Shown in pieces: positions 1 to 12,840 of a stretch of 64,000 nt of DNA; positions within the stretch are counted from its first letter, which is position 1, and each line of letters opens with the position of its first letter. The stretch comes from Hyperoodon ampullatus (Eukaryota; Chordata; Mammalia; Artiodactyla; Ziphiidae). The notes beneath the pieces were generated by a model that made no database searches, was not told where the DNA came from, and was given only the letters and a program-made list of their open reading frames with translations. A program made the position numbers and the translations under genes. The DNA is taken from contig OX457058.1 of assembly GCA_949752795.1 (NCBI GenBank), forward strand, positions 162,877,353 to 162,941,352, written 5' to 3'.

Positions 1-250
1 AGCCCTGCCCTAACTTTTAATTGTTACTAAATTGAAGCTACCAAGATTCAGTGGAAAGGCTACGCAATTAGTCATCTTTGCTGCAAACTGCATTTTCCAT
101 CTCTTGAGCTAAAATTCACATATAATTAAGTTTACCAATATTATATATACAGTGTGATGATATTTACAAAATATGCAATTGTGTAACTAATGCCACAGTT
201 ATGACATAAAATATTTCTGACACACCAAAAAGTTTCCTCACATACCTTTG
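1..250. other. AT-rich DNA, nothing recognised
   Basis: No convincing coding or repeat signal was recognised before the L1 that follows. The few short open frames here lack any recognisable motif. Confidence 0.4.
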
Positions 251-2080
251 TAGTCAGCCTCTGCTTCATGCCCAGCCCCAGGCAACTGCTGATATGCTTT
301 CTGTTAGTAGAGATTATTTTATTTTGTCTATAATTTCTTATTAAATGAATCATACAGTATGTGCTCTTTTGTATCTGGCTTCTTTTAATCAGCCTAGTGA
401 TTTTGAGATTCTTCCTTGATACCATGTGTATCAGTAATTCATTCTATCTTTTGCTAAGTAGAATCTCATTACATGGATACATCAAAATTTGTTTATTATC
501 CTCTTGATGGCCATTTGGGTTTTTTCCAGTTTTTGGTTGTCATGCTGTATGACCTACAACCATTTGTATTCAAAGTTTTATGGGAACATGTTTTCATTTC
601 TTTTTGATAAATATGGGAGTGATAAATATGGCACATACATGTTTGACTTTACAAGAAACTGCCAAAGTAATTGTATGATTTTACATTCCCACCAGCAATA
701 TATGAGTTTCAGTTATTCTTCCCAACATGTGATTTTGTCAGTCTTTTTAATTTTCGCTATTCTGGAAAGTGTGCAGTGATTTTATTGTGATGTTTATTTC
801 CTGTTAGTGATGATTATGCTATATGTCTTTTTATGTGTTTTATATATCTTCTTTCATCTTCTTCTATAAAATGTTTCTTCAAATATTTTGTCTCCCTGTT
901 TGTTCTTATTGAATTATAGAGTTCTGCATATACAGTTTTGGGAAAAAAAAATGTTCTTTGTCAAATTTTATATTGCAAATATTTTCTCCCAGTTGGTGAC
1001 TTGTCTTTAAATTCCCATAAAAGAGTTCTTTGTCGAGCAGAAGTTTTTATTTAGTTAAGTCCAGTATATCAGTTTTGTCTTTTGTGGTCTTTGCTATTTG
1101 TGTCCTATCAAAGATATCATTGCCTTTCCCAAGGCTACAAAAATTTTCCCATAGGATTTCTTCTAAAAATTTAATGTTTTAACTCTTATGTTTAAGTCAA
1201 TGATCCATTGTGAATCAACTTTTTGTGTACTCTGAAGACTAAAGGTAGCAATTCAGTATTTTGCATATGGATGTCAATGGTTACTTCACTATTTTAACAA
1301 AAATATGAATATCCTTCTTCCATTGAATAACCTTTGAATAATGTTGAAATATCAATAATACATATTGATATTTTCTATTTATATGTCTATTTTTAGAATC
1401 TTCATTCTGTCCCATGTGTCCATCTATATGCCGACACCACCTTGTTTTGTTTACTTATGTTATATTAAGCCTTGATATGATGTATAGTAAGTGCTCCACA
1501 TTGGTTTTTATTTTAAAAAATTATTTCTGACATAGGGTTCATTTTCATTTCCACATAAATTTTTAAATAATCTTGTCTAAAAATTCTACCAAAAGCAAAA
1601 TCAAAAAAATCCATCTTTGATTTTGATCAGGATTGCTCTGAGTCAATTTTGCTCTGATCAATTTTGTAAGAATGAACATCCTAATACTATTGTCTTTCAA
1701 TCCATGAATATGGTATATAATTACACTTCTTTTGGTGTTAAGTTACCTGAGCAATGTTTTGTAGTTTTCAATTCACATGTCTTGCTTATGTTTAATTAAA
1801 TTTCAATGTGTAAGGTTTTTTGTTTTTGTTTTCAGCTTCCTTTTCTTACCTTTAGTATAATGTTGAATAGAAGTGATAAAGACAGGCATCTTTACCTTTT
1901 TCCTGATCATAAGAGGAAGGAAAGCATTCAGTCTTTTACCATGAAGTGTAATGTTAGCTATAGGTATTTTTGTAAATGCCCTTTGTCAATTTGGGGACCT
2001 GCCCCTTACCTTTATTTCTAGAGTGTTTTTTTATGAGTATGTGTTGAATTTTGTAAGAAATTTATTTAGAGGATTATGTA
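250..2080 (-). mobile_element. Ancient L1 fragment (ORF2 part and 3' end), minus strand
   Basis: Read on the minus strand, this is a diverged mammalian L1. On the plus strand the expected reverse-complement phrases occur in the correct order: the 3' end phrases (cat at about 340 to the ATTTGGGTT phrase at about 511), the CATTCCCACCAGCAAT phrase at about 685, the AAATATTTTCTCCCAG phrase at about 977, and the AATGTTGAATAGAAGTG and AAAGCATTCAGTCTTT phrases at about 1,860-1,940. It contains many stops and indels and is 5'-truncated near 2,080. The small open frames inside it are remnants only. The L1M-type assignment rests on recalled family sequence, and I cannot name a subfamily. Confidence 0.85.
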
Positions 2081-2100
2081 GTATTTCTTCCTTAATTCCT

Positions 2101-2160
2101 TTCTCACTCTCTTTCTCCCTTCCTTCCTTCCTCCCTCCCTCCCTCCTTCCCTCCCTCTTA
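2101..2160. repeat. Pyrimidine-rich simple repeat (CCTT/CCCT)n
   Basis: A tract of C and T built from CCTT and CCCT units, lying just past the truncated end of the L1. Confidence 0.85.
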
Positions 2161-4104
2161 TACTTTCTTCAGTTGTCCAGTTGTTTAAGGAAACATAATA
2201 AATTGTTCTCTTACTACTTCATCTTTGCTGGAAAGGATTTTTTTCGTGTACGTGGCTGTTTTAATATGATTGTTGTTACCTAAGGTTTTTTTCATCATAT
2301 TACCCCCCTGTTTAGGGGTCAGAAGCAGTTACCATTCCCATAGAGAGAGTGTCTGAATTTCCAGACATTTGCAAAATAGTTAGTTCTTTCCTATATGTGT
2401 TTATTTTTTTTCTTGTAATACAAAAAGGTTCAATAGTAGCCAGCAGACACTAATACCCTGATTCTTCTCAATCTTTTCCCCACAGCTACCAGTACAGTAG
2501 ACACGTGGCTTTCCCCCAGGAAATTGCAAGCAAGAGTTTTACCAAATGTTTGCCATTATATAATATGGATCATCATCTCTTCAGCCTCTGATAACAGTTT
2601 TATTACTTCTTGTTTCCTGTATGCTAAGCCTTTGCCACATGTTTTAGATTTTTTGTTACAAAGCATGTCTCTTGAGTTTATCCTAGGCATTGACACCCAG
2701 ATGGCAGTGGGAAACAGAAATGAGCGAGAGAGAAGGCACACTAGAAGTGACACATCAATTCTACTCACATTCTACTGGGGAAAATTAGTCCCGTGTCATA
2801 CCTGTGTACAAGAGAGATTTATTTAACTTTGTAGTTAGAAAACAGAGAATAGATTAGTGAAATATTAGTCCATCTTTTGTACAATGCTGTAACTTCTTTT
2901 CCTAACGAAGTTATCCTGTAAATGAACACTGACATAAGTCTTGTAAGGACTCATGACCAAGTCCTCCAGTATGTGGAGGAAGGTTAATGTCTAAATTTCA
3001 ATTCACTAGACAAATACTAGAAAAGAAACTGACACTAGGAGAATTTGTGGACTTTGCTAAACCTTATCAGCTACAAAACTGCTGTTAGATTTGGGAATAG
3101 ACTGATGCTGTTTGACTGAAAAAGAACATAATTTCATATCAGTCTGAATCCACCAAAATGGATAAAATTCTCAGAGGTTTTGGATTCAATGTGTTAGCTC
3201 GAGCAGCTGGGGATAGTAACAATTGTTTGGTTATAATTGTTCACTCATTTAGTATAATTGTCTCATACTAAATGTAGTTGAGATGTGAGCATTTTAAAAA
3301 TAATGCTGGTGAAGTACTCCACATAATCAGGAGAGAGTGAAATGCTGGAATGAATATGTCATTCATGACCCTCTCAATCCTTCATGAAATCCCAGCAGAC
3401 CCAAGGTTGTGAGAAATACATCAGTGAAGGGAGCAGCAGCATATTTAAATAGTGATTAGTGGCTGTATTTGTCATCTGAGATACTGATGCGAAATGTTAT
3501 GGCTGAAATGAGTCCATGGTTTTTAGAGGGATTGGAAGAATCCTGGAATGGCTGCACAGAAATGGAAGTACATAAACAGAAGTTACTATGAGAGGAAAAA
3601 GAGTTGCCATGGAAATCAGAAGGGTCTGACATGCTGGAATATTTAGCAGTTTTAATTGATCTTTGGAATCCTCGAGCTCAGATATACAGGCAGTGTAATA
3701 TATTTAATTATCATAGCTATAACAAAGTCTCAAGATTTATATAATTGCTAGCCTGCTCTAAGACATCATGATAGTGAGTTGCAACTCCTCACCAAATAGT
3801 CAAACTTGAGTAACTTCACAGATCTCAAGCCATTTGAATGAAATAAGTCTGAGTACAGTTGAAGAAAGACCTTGCAAAGAATATCCACCATAAGTATATG
3901 TCAATAATATTACTCTCCACTTTCTCTGAAGGGATTTGTAGCCATTTGTCACAGTTAACTGTACACAGAGAAAATAGAATCACCCACATTATTATTAGTT
4001 CTTCATTTATTAGACATTTGTTCTGAGCTAACACCAAAACATAGAGACCCAGCACTTTCTTGTAGTTTACTGGTGAGAAATGGAACTAATGAATAACTGG
4101 TGAA
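2161..4104. other. Unassigned non-coding DNA
   Basis: AT-rich sequence without a recognised gene or a confident repeat family. Open frames here are short (100 codons or fewer) and overlap on both strands, as expected by chance. Confidence 0.4.
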
Positions 4105-5170
4105 AGTGTAATTTCATTCATTCATTATTTTGGTCTTTAACAAATAAACATGGAATGCCTAATATCTCTCTGGCTGTGTTTTGTGCCTAGGATACAGAGG
4201 TGAGAAAAAAAAAAAAAACAGGAAAAATGTATTCCCTGATAACCTGGAGAAAAGAAAAAAAGAAACAACAGATGTAGACACAACAACTAAATTGTATTTT
4301 AAAAATCTATGAGTGAATTAAAATAGTATAGAAACATAGAGATACTGGCGATGCTGTGAGTCAGGAATGGGGATACAAATTTAACAAGGGTGATCAGGGT
4401 TAAAACATCAAGCAAAAACCTGAAGTATGTGTAGGAGGTATTCTTGTGGCTATCTGCAGAGAATGAATTACAGGTAGAGTTGAGCCAATGCAAAGATTGT
4501 AAGATGAGACCTTCCCTAATGTGTACTACGAAGAGTATAAAAGCCAATATGGCTGCGTCAATACAGTTAAGGAAAGAATAGTAGGAGATAAGGTCTGATG
4601 ACACTTGAATTTCTCAATAAGATAGAGAGATTAGGAATGAGTTGATTTGGGTAAAGACATAATCTGACCAATGTTTCCATTGGATACCTCTGGCTGCTCT
4701 GTTATGTACAGACTTTGTGGGGTTAAAGTATAGAATCAGGGAAATCACTGAGGAGTTTATTGCATTTAACCAGGCAAGAGATGATCATGGTTTGGACTAT
4801 GGTGGTGGCAGTGCAAGTGTTGAAATAGTTTCTATTTATCTTGAAGGTAAAGTTAATAGGATTTATCAAAAGAGAGTCATCAAAGATGATACCAAAGTTT
4901 CTGATCTAATCAAACTGTAGGAGGGAGCTTCTATCATCCAAGACGGGAAATGCTGTGCTTGAAACTGGTTAGACAAGTTAAATTTGAAATGTTATTGAAT
5001 TATACAAATTATGATTTTCAGTAGTTGGATATATAAATCTGTAATTCAGGAGAGAAATCCAGAAAGAAGGAGTTCATATGGTTTGTATTCAAAGCCAAAA
5101 ATCTGTGTGAAATTATAAAGAGAGTGAGTGTGACTAGCAAAGACAAGAGGCCCAAAAGGTACTTGGACCT
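4105..5170 (-). mobile_element. L2 LINE fragment, minus strand
   Basis: The segment reads as the reverse complement of an L2 in continuous order. It has the 3' terminal TTCATTCATTCATT and TTTTGTGCCTAGGATACAG phrases at about 4,115-4,200, then CTCTGGCTGC at about 4,688. After that comes CAGGCAAGAGATGATCATGG at about 4,771, followed by TGGACTATGGTGGTGGCAG, which corresponds to the reverse-transcriptase C-terminal region. It is highly diverged with no usable frame. The L2 call rests on recalled consensus phrases, and the outer limits are approximate. Confidence 0.72.
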
Positions 5171-7045
5171 AGACTATTTCAAATTAAACTTCCTTATTTT
5201 CCCCTTTTCTTTAGTTCCTGTGTATATAAAAGTGGAAGAGGTGTTAGCAAGTGGCAAAAATCTCTATATTGGATTCACCCATGGAATAAGAACTGGTATG
5301 ACAGGAAGGGCTGAATGGAAGAGCCTGCAAAGTAATCCCTGTTCCAAAACCAATGAATCAAAAGAAAAATCACATTTCAGCAGTGGTATGTCACACATTT
5401 TCTGGCTATGATCAAAGCTTGAAAGATGCAGAGGTTGTGATTACCAACAAAATACTATATAATGCTCCAATTTGGCCAACGCAGAAGACTTTGAAAAATG
5501 GCAGTGGGTTAGCATAAGCTTAACCAGGTAGTAATTCCAAATGTGGTGATTTTAGATGTTGGCACAAATGAATATACAATCTCTAGTGCTTAGTATTGAT
5601 ATTTTAATAGAAAAATTATTTTTTTCTTTTATCTCTAATTCATTAAATAGAAATAAAGGCCAGAAGTTTTTATTTCTGTAAGGCACCTCCTCTTTGCTAT
5701 ACCTCTTAGATAAATTCTCCCAATTTGCACCATATTTTAGCTCACAGAGATCTTGATCATCACACCAAACTTCACCACATTTGTGACCTCATACTTGCAG
5801 GGTATATAGAGAAAGAAAAAATCAAATAACATAGATGCTTTCTGAAGACGTGTACATTATTGAAGATGGGGGGTAATTTCCATACAGCCAAGAATACTGG
5901 TTGATATAGATAAATATTTTGAGAGCTAGGTGGATCAATCAGTTGATAGATTAGATATGGCTTACTTATAAATAAATATAAAATTTGATGCAGATAAATA
6001 ACTGAAGGTACTATGCTTGTTGCTATAGTAAAAGTACAAATAGGACATTTTTTTTTTTTATTTCAATGACTCAGAACTTAGAACCCACAGTATCCTCAGA
6101 CATATTCAGAACAACATTATGGATGTATGTCTTATATTAAAAAATAAATTCAGCTTGGAATTCAAAAGTGTTGACAGGCACAATCAACAAAAGACAATTA
6201 TCTAGACATTGATGTAAAAGTTTTGAAACTTTAAAGACAAGTGAGCTGCCAGAAATAAAAGAATAAGAAATATAAAGATAAATAATATTTTATCTCAATG
6301 CCAAACCCATGTGAAAGAAGAATGTAGGGGAAGCTAAATAAATACAGTTGAATTTAAATCAATATAACTTGGCCAAAATGATTTTTTTACTTTAAAAGAA
6401 GAAAGTGAATATATTTCAAATCTAGGAACAAGAATAATCTGTCAGCCAATAATCTCTATTGCAAAGCTCCAAGCAAGAGATAATTAAGAACTTAACAATA
6501 TAAGTTACACGAAGATAATTAGCTTTAAATGTTAGCATAAACTTAGGTTTGTTAAGCAAAATGTATTAATACAAATAAATCTATATAATGTGACAACATA
6601 CAAGCTTATCCTTCAAAATATTTTTAAGCAAGAGATAATAGCAGAAGATATGTAGCTTTAGGAAATAGTGTTAAGCTACTTCTTCAGTCTTCCATAATGT
6701 GAATTAAAAGATTTACCTAGAAAAATATTAGTGAATAAATAAAACAATATAGTTATCACAAGTTATTTAAAATATTTGTTAAAATATTGAGAATGACTAG
6801 ATTATGTACTGTAGCATATTTTAAGAACTATACAGCAAGATAAAATTTTGAAAAATAAAAACAAATTTGCTTACTGCAAATTAAATAACTATTTTCATGT
6901 TCTTCATGTTCCACATGTCCCATCTGCTTCTGGACCTATGTAATTATTCTAGTTCAAGGAAATAAATGTTTAATGTCATTAAATGCCAAATAAATTTATA
7001 AAAAGAAATAAGAACGATGAAAGGTAAATTTCTAACATTGCTTAG
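5171..7045. other. AT-rich unassigned DNA
   Basis: Very AT-rich, with no coding frame or named repeat that I can support. A poly-T run lies at about 6,050. Confidence 0.4.
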
Positions 7046-7165
7046 GATTTTATATATACATACACAAAACACATAAGCACACACATATGCATGTGTATAC
7101 ATATATGTATACACACATATATATGCATACATGAAAATTATATACACACATATAACATGTATCCA
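7046..7165. repeat. Degenerate TATA/CACA-type microsatellite
   Basis: Interleaved ATAC, ACAC, ATAT and TGTA dinucleotide runs. The 78-codon Tyr/Cys/Val-rich open frame across it is an artefact of this repeat. Confidence 0.7.
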
Positions 7166-9690
7166 TGTATAAGGTAACATGTAAATGACCTTAACTTCCC
7201 TATAAAAATATACGGGTCATTGACTAGATTTTTAAAAATTCAAAAGTACTCTGTCTATAAGTAGAATATATAAATAGACTAGAAGCAAAAGGATAATCTA
7301 GACTTTACCAAGCTTGTGTAGATAACAGAATTAACAATAGTTAATGTATCTATCTCAAACAATATAGCATTGAGAAACCTTAAGGAAAATGGTAAGAAAA
7401 GCCATTTGAAATTGCAATTTCAAATTAACTTATTTACCTGTATTATTAGATCAATATATTAAGGAAATGCAGTAAAGAGGGTGAGTCTGGACTATAACAG
7501 TGTATTGACCTGCTAACTCATAATAACATTATATTGGGAGAAACATTCTAGATGTAATAAAATGGGCTGAGTTCATAAATGATTGAATAACTGAACCCAA
7601 AAGGCTTTAATTAATGGATTGAAATCAAAATTAAGGGAAGTTTCAAGGGACATCCCCAGAACACTTTTCTCTTCCCTGTTCGATGCAAGAGTTCAAATAA
7701 GTTTAAAAATGACATGCTTATCAAATTTGAAGAGTAGTAACAGTTGGATGACAGAATCAGACTCCAAAAACTATTCATTTACTCAACATTATTTAAAAAT
7801 TATATTTGATAGAATCACTCATGCGAGATGGATTTTAATAAAATTCCTAATATGTTATTACACTTGGGACCAAAAGGTCAAATGTATAACTATGAGGTTT
7901 GTAAAAATGACTTAAAAGCTTGTCTGAAAGAAATGTTAAGCATTGTGGTTGACAATAAACTCAGTATCAGTCAACAGTGTCTACAGGAACCAGGAAACCT
8001 AATGTAAGCATAGGCTGCACTTAAGAGCCAGAGTAGATTGAAGTGGCAAAGAGATCAATTTTATGAGCTTATAAATAAATAAAGTCCAAGAATAATCAAG
8101 AAACATAATAAAATACTGTAAAAGTTACTAAAATAAATTTTAAAAGACAAAGGCCAATGGATTCCCTGAAGAATGCTTACAAATAGTAAAAGAATAATCT
8201 CTGTATTCCATAGCTGTTCCAAACATATGTGTGTATATAAATTAGTAAAAAAATAGCCAAAATAACTCAGAAAAATGAGTGGAACACCATTCATGAATTT
8301 AGATACAGACTAAACATAATTTATACATTACATTAAAGTGTAACTCAGTAGTTAAGTACTTTTAGTGAAGAAAGACATGTTTAGTATGTATAAATTTTCT
8401 GCACCACAATCAAGTAAAATAAATGTTTTATACACATACATATATATATATTTATATAATTCTGCTCTGATCTCCATTGACCTGGCTGGAAGAAATTCAT
8501 CTCAGCAATGTTTTGGGGGTTCCTCTCCTTATAGAGTTGGTGGAGGAATAGAGACATAAGTTGTGAAGAACACTTCGAGATGTGTCTTCTGGGTTTTAGT
8601 TTCTCCTGATCATGGCTCATGGGCTCATTGCCCAAACATCCACATTTCCTTTAAGATCCGTCGTTTCACCACTTCCTTGCAAGGCTTTTGCAAGGATTTT
8701 TCAATGGTTCCCCAGAACTCAGTTTTAATTATCTGAATTGTATATTCTTCGCTATCAAATTGCCATTGCTCACATGTTGAAGCAGACAATGGATCTGTCC
8801 CATTTAATGACATTCTTCTAAATCCAGTTATTTTCCTCTTTGGAAAAACTGAAACATTCCTTCAGTCCTTCCAATATTGGCCTAAATATACCACTTTCTA
8901 GCTTTAAAATCCTCTATTCTTGGCAATTTGGCATCATCATTCTATGACCCTATTTTTCAAATAAAGAAAAATACTTTGTGACATTTGCCTTCTCAGTACT
9001 TGGAAATTTTTTCTTCAGAATCTGCAACTCTATAGTTTTTATCAACAGGTAACTCTGCTTCCAAGGTCTTAGAGAAAAAGCCCAAAGACTTGATTTGGCA
9101 AAGTTCTTAGGTGAGTAGTGGGTAAACTATCTATTAGCAAAGTGATATTTAAATTTATGTATATGTATAAATAAGAGCTCAATATACAAATTCAACCACA
9201 TGATGATAACCATCAAGAAATGATTAACTTAATATGTCACATAAGATGTATGTATTTCACAGGTATTACACTATAATTTGATTGTAATTTGATATCATTC
9301 TACATCTGTTATATGGTGAAATACTGTAAAAGCCCCTGATATTTCTAAAGATGTATAAAACAAAAATATACATTAAGAGAATAAGAAATGATTCTATTCA
9401 GTGAGTAAGTGCCAGTAATTCTTCTTAAAAACAAGATGTAGGTAATTTAGAACACAACCCTGTCATTCTTTTGGTATTGTGTTGGGAATTCATGCAAAAC
9501 CTATAATAGCAAAAGTACAAAAATACAGTAATAAGAAACAAAGAATTGAAAAAAACTTTTGGCAGATGATAACTGTATATGAGAATATCCAGGAAAATAA
9601 ACAAAAATTACTAGATGAAAAATTTTAACTAAAATTCAGTGTACAAATAATGTTTATGTAGAAGAATAATGACAGTGATAGCAAAGAAAT
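7166..9690. other. AT-rich unassigned DNA
   Basis: No gene or confident repeat family recognised. A short TATA run lies at about 8,440-8,455. The small open frames overlap each other on opposite strands and show no conserved motif. Confidence 0.4.
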
Positions 9691-9980
9691 TTGTATTCAT
9701 TTCCTGTGGCTCCTATAACAAATTATAACAAAACTTGATGACTTAAAGCAACAGAAATTTTTTTTTTTCCTTTATATTTCTGAAAGCCAGATACAGGAAA
9801 TCAGTATCACTGATCCTAAATCAAGGTGTCAGCAGGGCCATATTCCCTCCAAAGGCTCTGGGGAGAATCTGCTCCTTGTCTCTTGCAGATTCTGATGGCT
9901 GCTGGCATTCCTTTGCTTGTAGCCAAATCACTCCAAGTTCCTCTGTGGTCACATTACTTGCTCCTCTTCTGTCTATGTAG
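9691..9980 (-). mobile_element. MaLR-like LTR fragment, minus strand (tentative)
   Basis: The plus strand shows the phrases typical of a reversed MaLR (ERVL-related) LTR: GGCTCCTATAACAAATTATAAC, a degenerate CTTAAAGCAACAGAAATT, AAATCAAGGTGTCAGCAGGG and TGATGGCTGCTGGCATTCC. It breaks off before the other LTR end. Related, better-matching copies lie at about 27.1 and 37.1 kb. No coding part is present. Confidence 0.5.
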
Positions 9981-10181
9981 TAAAATCTCCTGATAATTTA
10001 AGTCCTCGTGGAATATTTCATAGAAATTGACAAATTGTTAGTAAAATTAGAAAAGTATATTAATTTAGTCAATAATTAACACATTTTTAAAATTAATGAA
10101 ATTAATTTTATAAAATTAAAATTAAAATTAAAAATTTACCATGCCAGCTTTTAAAATACATGAAAAATTTTAATTACCAAT
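9981..10181. other. AT-rich flank of the FSCN1 retrocopy
   Basis: AT-rich sequence made largely of AATTAAAATT-type words, immediately beyond the poly(A) tract of the retrocopy. I could not find a convincing target-site duplication here. Confidence 0.5.
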
Positions 10182-10215
10182 TTTTTTTTTTTTTGCAGAC
10201 TTGCATTATTTTATT
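10182..10215 (-). terminator. Poly(A) tract and AATAAA signal of the FSCN1 retrocopy
   Basis: A run of T on the plus strand at about 10,181-10,194 is the retrocopied A-tail. An AATAAA hexamer, read on the minus strand, sits just upstream of it at about 10,207-10,216. This marks the 3' end of the copied mRNA. Confidence 0.85.
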
Positions 10216-11390
10216 TTGCTCTTTCCAGTCTAAAGCTACTATGTATCATGGGCATTTAGAGTTCTACAAATGACACTTTCAAAAAATAAAAGACCAAGAC
10301 ACACAGAGTGAGATGCATGGTAGACACTAACCAGAGGTGAGGGGAGCTGGCAGGGACGGCCCTCAAGTCAGGGTCCAGGTGGCTTCCACATGGCTCCTAG
10401 CTGAGCACAACGTCCAGCTTCATCATCCTGAGACCCAGGAGTCCAGTCAGGAGGGGAGAACTGATCACACCAGGGGCCCTGGCTGAGGCCATGAGGGGCC
10501 CAGAACTACCAGGTGACGACACAGGCCTGGCACTGGGGCACACTGGAGAAAGGGGGTCAATGAGAGCCCTCTGGTAAGGTGGGGACAGGCTCTGAATTTG
10601 GGGAGCTGCCCCACCCGCACTATCACTAGTGGGCATACAGGGCACCGAGGCCCGGAGATGCCATCTCAAGAGCTCCCCACAGGACCCCTTGAAGACCACT
10701 CATGGCTACAACCAGGCTTGCCTGGGGTTGCTGCATCAATAACATTTCATTAAAAAAAAATAAAACCCCAAAAACACTGATTTGGTCATTTTTCTGCTTC
10801 CAGTCAGTCCAGAGTGAAAGAAATGAGACTGTGGCCCCTGTACCACAGCAGGATGGGCAGTGGCCAGGCCCCAGCAGCCACCAAACCAAGCCTGCTCCAT
10901 GCACAAGCAGCAGGAGCCAGCCCCCTCCTGTCCATCTGCAGGGATGGTGCACCAGGGGGCCTCCCACAGGCTTGGGGCAAGAGCTTGGCTCCTGGGAATT
11001 GGGGGAAGTGGGGTGCTCAGGAGGGGACAGGGGATTCCAGTTACACATCCGCCACTCCCAGGGGCTCGGGAAGGCCTCCCAGCCCTCCACTTCTCCTTGG
11101 CCTCTACAGGGAAATAAGTCTCAGAGTCATCTGAGGTCAGAAGAAAGAAGTTCTAGCCTCTCTCAGGGCAGAGAAGAGAGGACAGAGGGATCTCAAATCC
11201 CTTCAAGGACCGGGTCAGAGCCACTGACCAGCCCGGGGGGAGACCACATGGGACAACAGGTGAGGGCACCGTTTTCTCTAGGTTTCCAGTTTGAAAATTA
11301 AGGGGCTCCGGCCACAGCGGAGCCCACCTGGAGCAGAGCGAACAAAGAGGGGCCTGGGCAGGGAGGAGAAGTGGAAGCAGGAGGCGGGGC
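10196..11390 (-). other. FSCN1: Retained 3' UTR of the FSCN1 retrocopy
   Basis: A GC-rich segment between the degenerate stop codon and the poly(A) tract. Its length, about 1.2 kb, is close to that of the fascin-1 3' UTR. The open frames across it on both strands (for example 10,702-11,301 plus) are consequences of low stop density in GC-rich DNA. Confidence 0.8.
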
Positions 11391-12840
11391 CTAGTACCCC
11401 CACAGTGTGTGTGATGTGGTCGACGGTGTCAGCACAGGCCCTCAGGGACCCTGCATGACTCTTCTTCAGGTAGTGTCTGCCCACCTTGATGACCAACTTG
11501 CTGTTGCAGAACTCGAAGAGGAAGTCCACTGGGGTGTCACTGCTCCTGGTGACCCAGGAGGTGTTACCCACCATCAAGTACTTGCCCGTGGAGGCTTTGA
11601 TGTTGTAGGCACCGTCTCTGAACTCCAGCGGGAAGACGTCTTAGCTGGAGTGGCTGGCATCCAGGATACCCGTGACCTTGTGGCAGGCAGTGAAGCCATG
11701 GTCCCCACAGAACTCGATCATGAGGCTGTTGATCAGTTTCATGAAGAAGAGCTCCGAGTCCACTGCTGTCTCCACCAAGGCTGTCACAAGATTGCCGTTG
11801 GACGCATGCAGTATAATCCTCTGATCATGCCACTCGATGTCAAAATAGCAGACGTTGTCCTTGGTGGAGGAGGTGGACTGACACCCCTGGTCGCTGTCAG
11901 TACTTGCTCGAGTGGGTGCAGAAGGCGTGCTTTTTGGTATAGTGGTCGATCTCCAGCTGGAAATTCTGTTGGTTGGTCTCTTCGTCCTGATTGGCTGGCA
12001 GGTCCATAGCCTGGCTCGTGGACATGTTCCTCTCGTTGGTCCCCTGCAGCATGACCTGGGCGCAGCTCTGCTCCAGGGCGAAGAGCTCGTCCTTCCCCAC
12101 CTTGGTGGCCTTGCCCCGATGGCACCTTGCAGTCGCAGAAAACCACCTTGCCGGAGCAGAACTCGAGCGCATAGCTGGTGGTGGGCTCTGGGTCCCAGTT
12201 GTAGCGCTGGTCCTGGAGGGCCAGCGTGATGAGCTAGTTGACGCCCCAGGGCATGTCACGGTCCACTGTGATCTTTTCCGCCAGCCGCGCGCTCAGGTGC
12301 TCATAGCTCTTGCAGGCCACGCTGCAGATGTTGACCTGCGGGTGCATGGCCATGTGCACGCTCCACTTCTCGGCCAGTGAAGTGGTCCGAGCAAAGCGCG
12401 ACAGGCGGTCCTCAGTGCCAGCAAAGTAGAGCCGGTGCCCTTCGGACGGCAGAGACCTGCAGCCGTCGTCGTCATGCATCATGATGGTAAAGTGCTGGGC
12501 ACCTCGTGTTCGCAGGTTACGTTGCCATCCTTCTCCACCGCCAGGTAGCTGACCGCTGCCCAACTCATCAGGCGGCTGCACCAGCATCTGCATCTGCATC
12601 TTCTTCAGGCTGCTGGCCCACTGGTTCATTTTGAACCCGAACATCTCGGCCGTCAGGTACTTGTTGCTGCAGTTAATGAGACCGGATCTGCGGGGCCTCG
12701 GTCATGCAGTTGTCAGTCACGATGGCGGCGAACCCAAGGCCCGTGCAGCCAGGGAGGTCGGTGGCAGGTTCTCGCGGCGGCCCCCCACTCCTTTGTTCAG
12801 CTACCTTGGCCGTGCGTGCACCCTCAGCAGTGCTCTACAA

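Larger units (their letters stand above)
10182..12840 (-). pseudogene. FSCN1: FSCN1 (fascin-1) processed pseudogene, full-length retrocopy
   Basis: Fascin-1 is an actin-bundling protein made of four beta-trefoil domains. This copy is intronless, minus-strand and GC-rich in AT-rich surroundings. Diagnostic peptides in shifting frames include a near-identical [16 protein letters not shown] (about 12,060-12,110), [16 protein letters not shown] (about 12,330-12,375), an NQDEET..FQLEID segment (about 11,950-11,990) and a [11 protein letters not shown] segment (about 11,500-11,545). The degenerate CDS runs from about 12,720, where the ATG is now GTG (12,718-12,720), to the ancestral TAG at 11,391-11,393. 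It is about 1.33 kb, against about 1.48 kb in the human gene. In-frame stops include TAG at 12,234-12,236 (just after the WGV motif), TGA at 11,897-11,899 (a Trp codon) and TAA at 11,641-11,643 (a Tyr codon). There are also frameshifts, including about 5 missing bases near residue 12. A roughly 1.2-kb 3' UTR, an AATAAA signal and a poly(A) tract follow. The gene assignment is secure; the 5' limit is approximate. Confidence 0.95.

Noticed and set aside
4717..4920. 67-codon frame that looks like a small gene with acidic and Gly-rich segments
   Set aside because: It lies within the reversed L2 fragment and reads it in the antisense direction.
10702..11301. 199-codon plus-strand frame and overlapping frames on both strands
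   Set aside because: They cover the retrocopied fascin 3' UTR, which is non-coding. The openness reflects GC content.
11407..12009. 200-codon open frame on the plus strand
   Set aside because: It is antisense to the FSCN1 retrocopy, in GC-rich DNA with few stops. It has no recognised domain.
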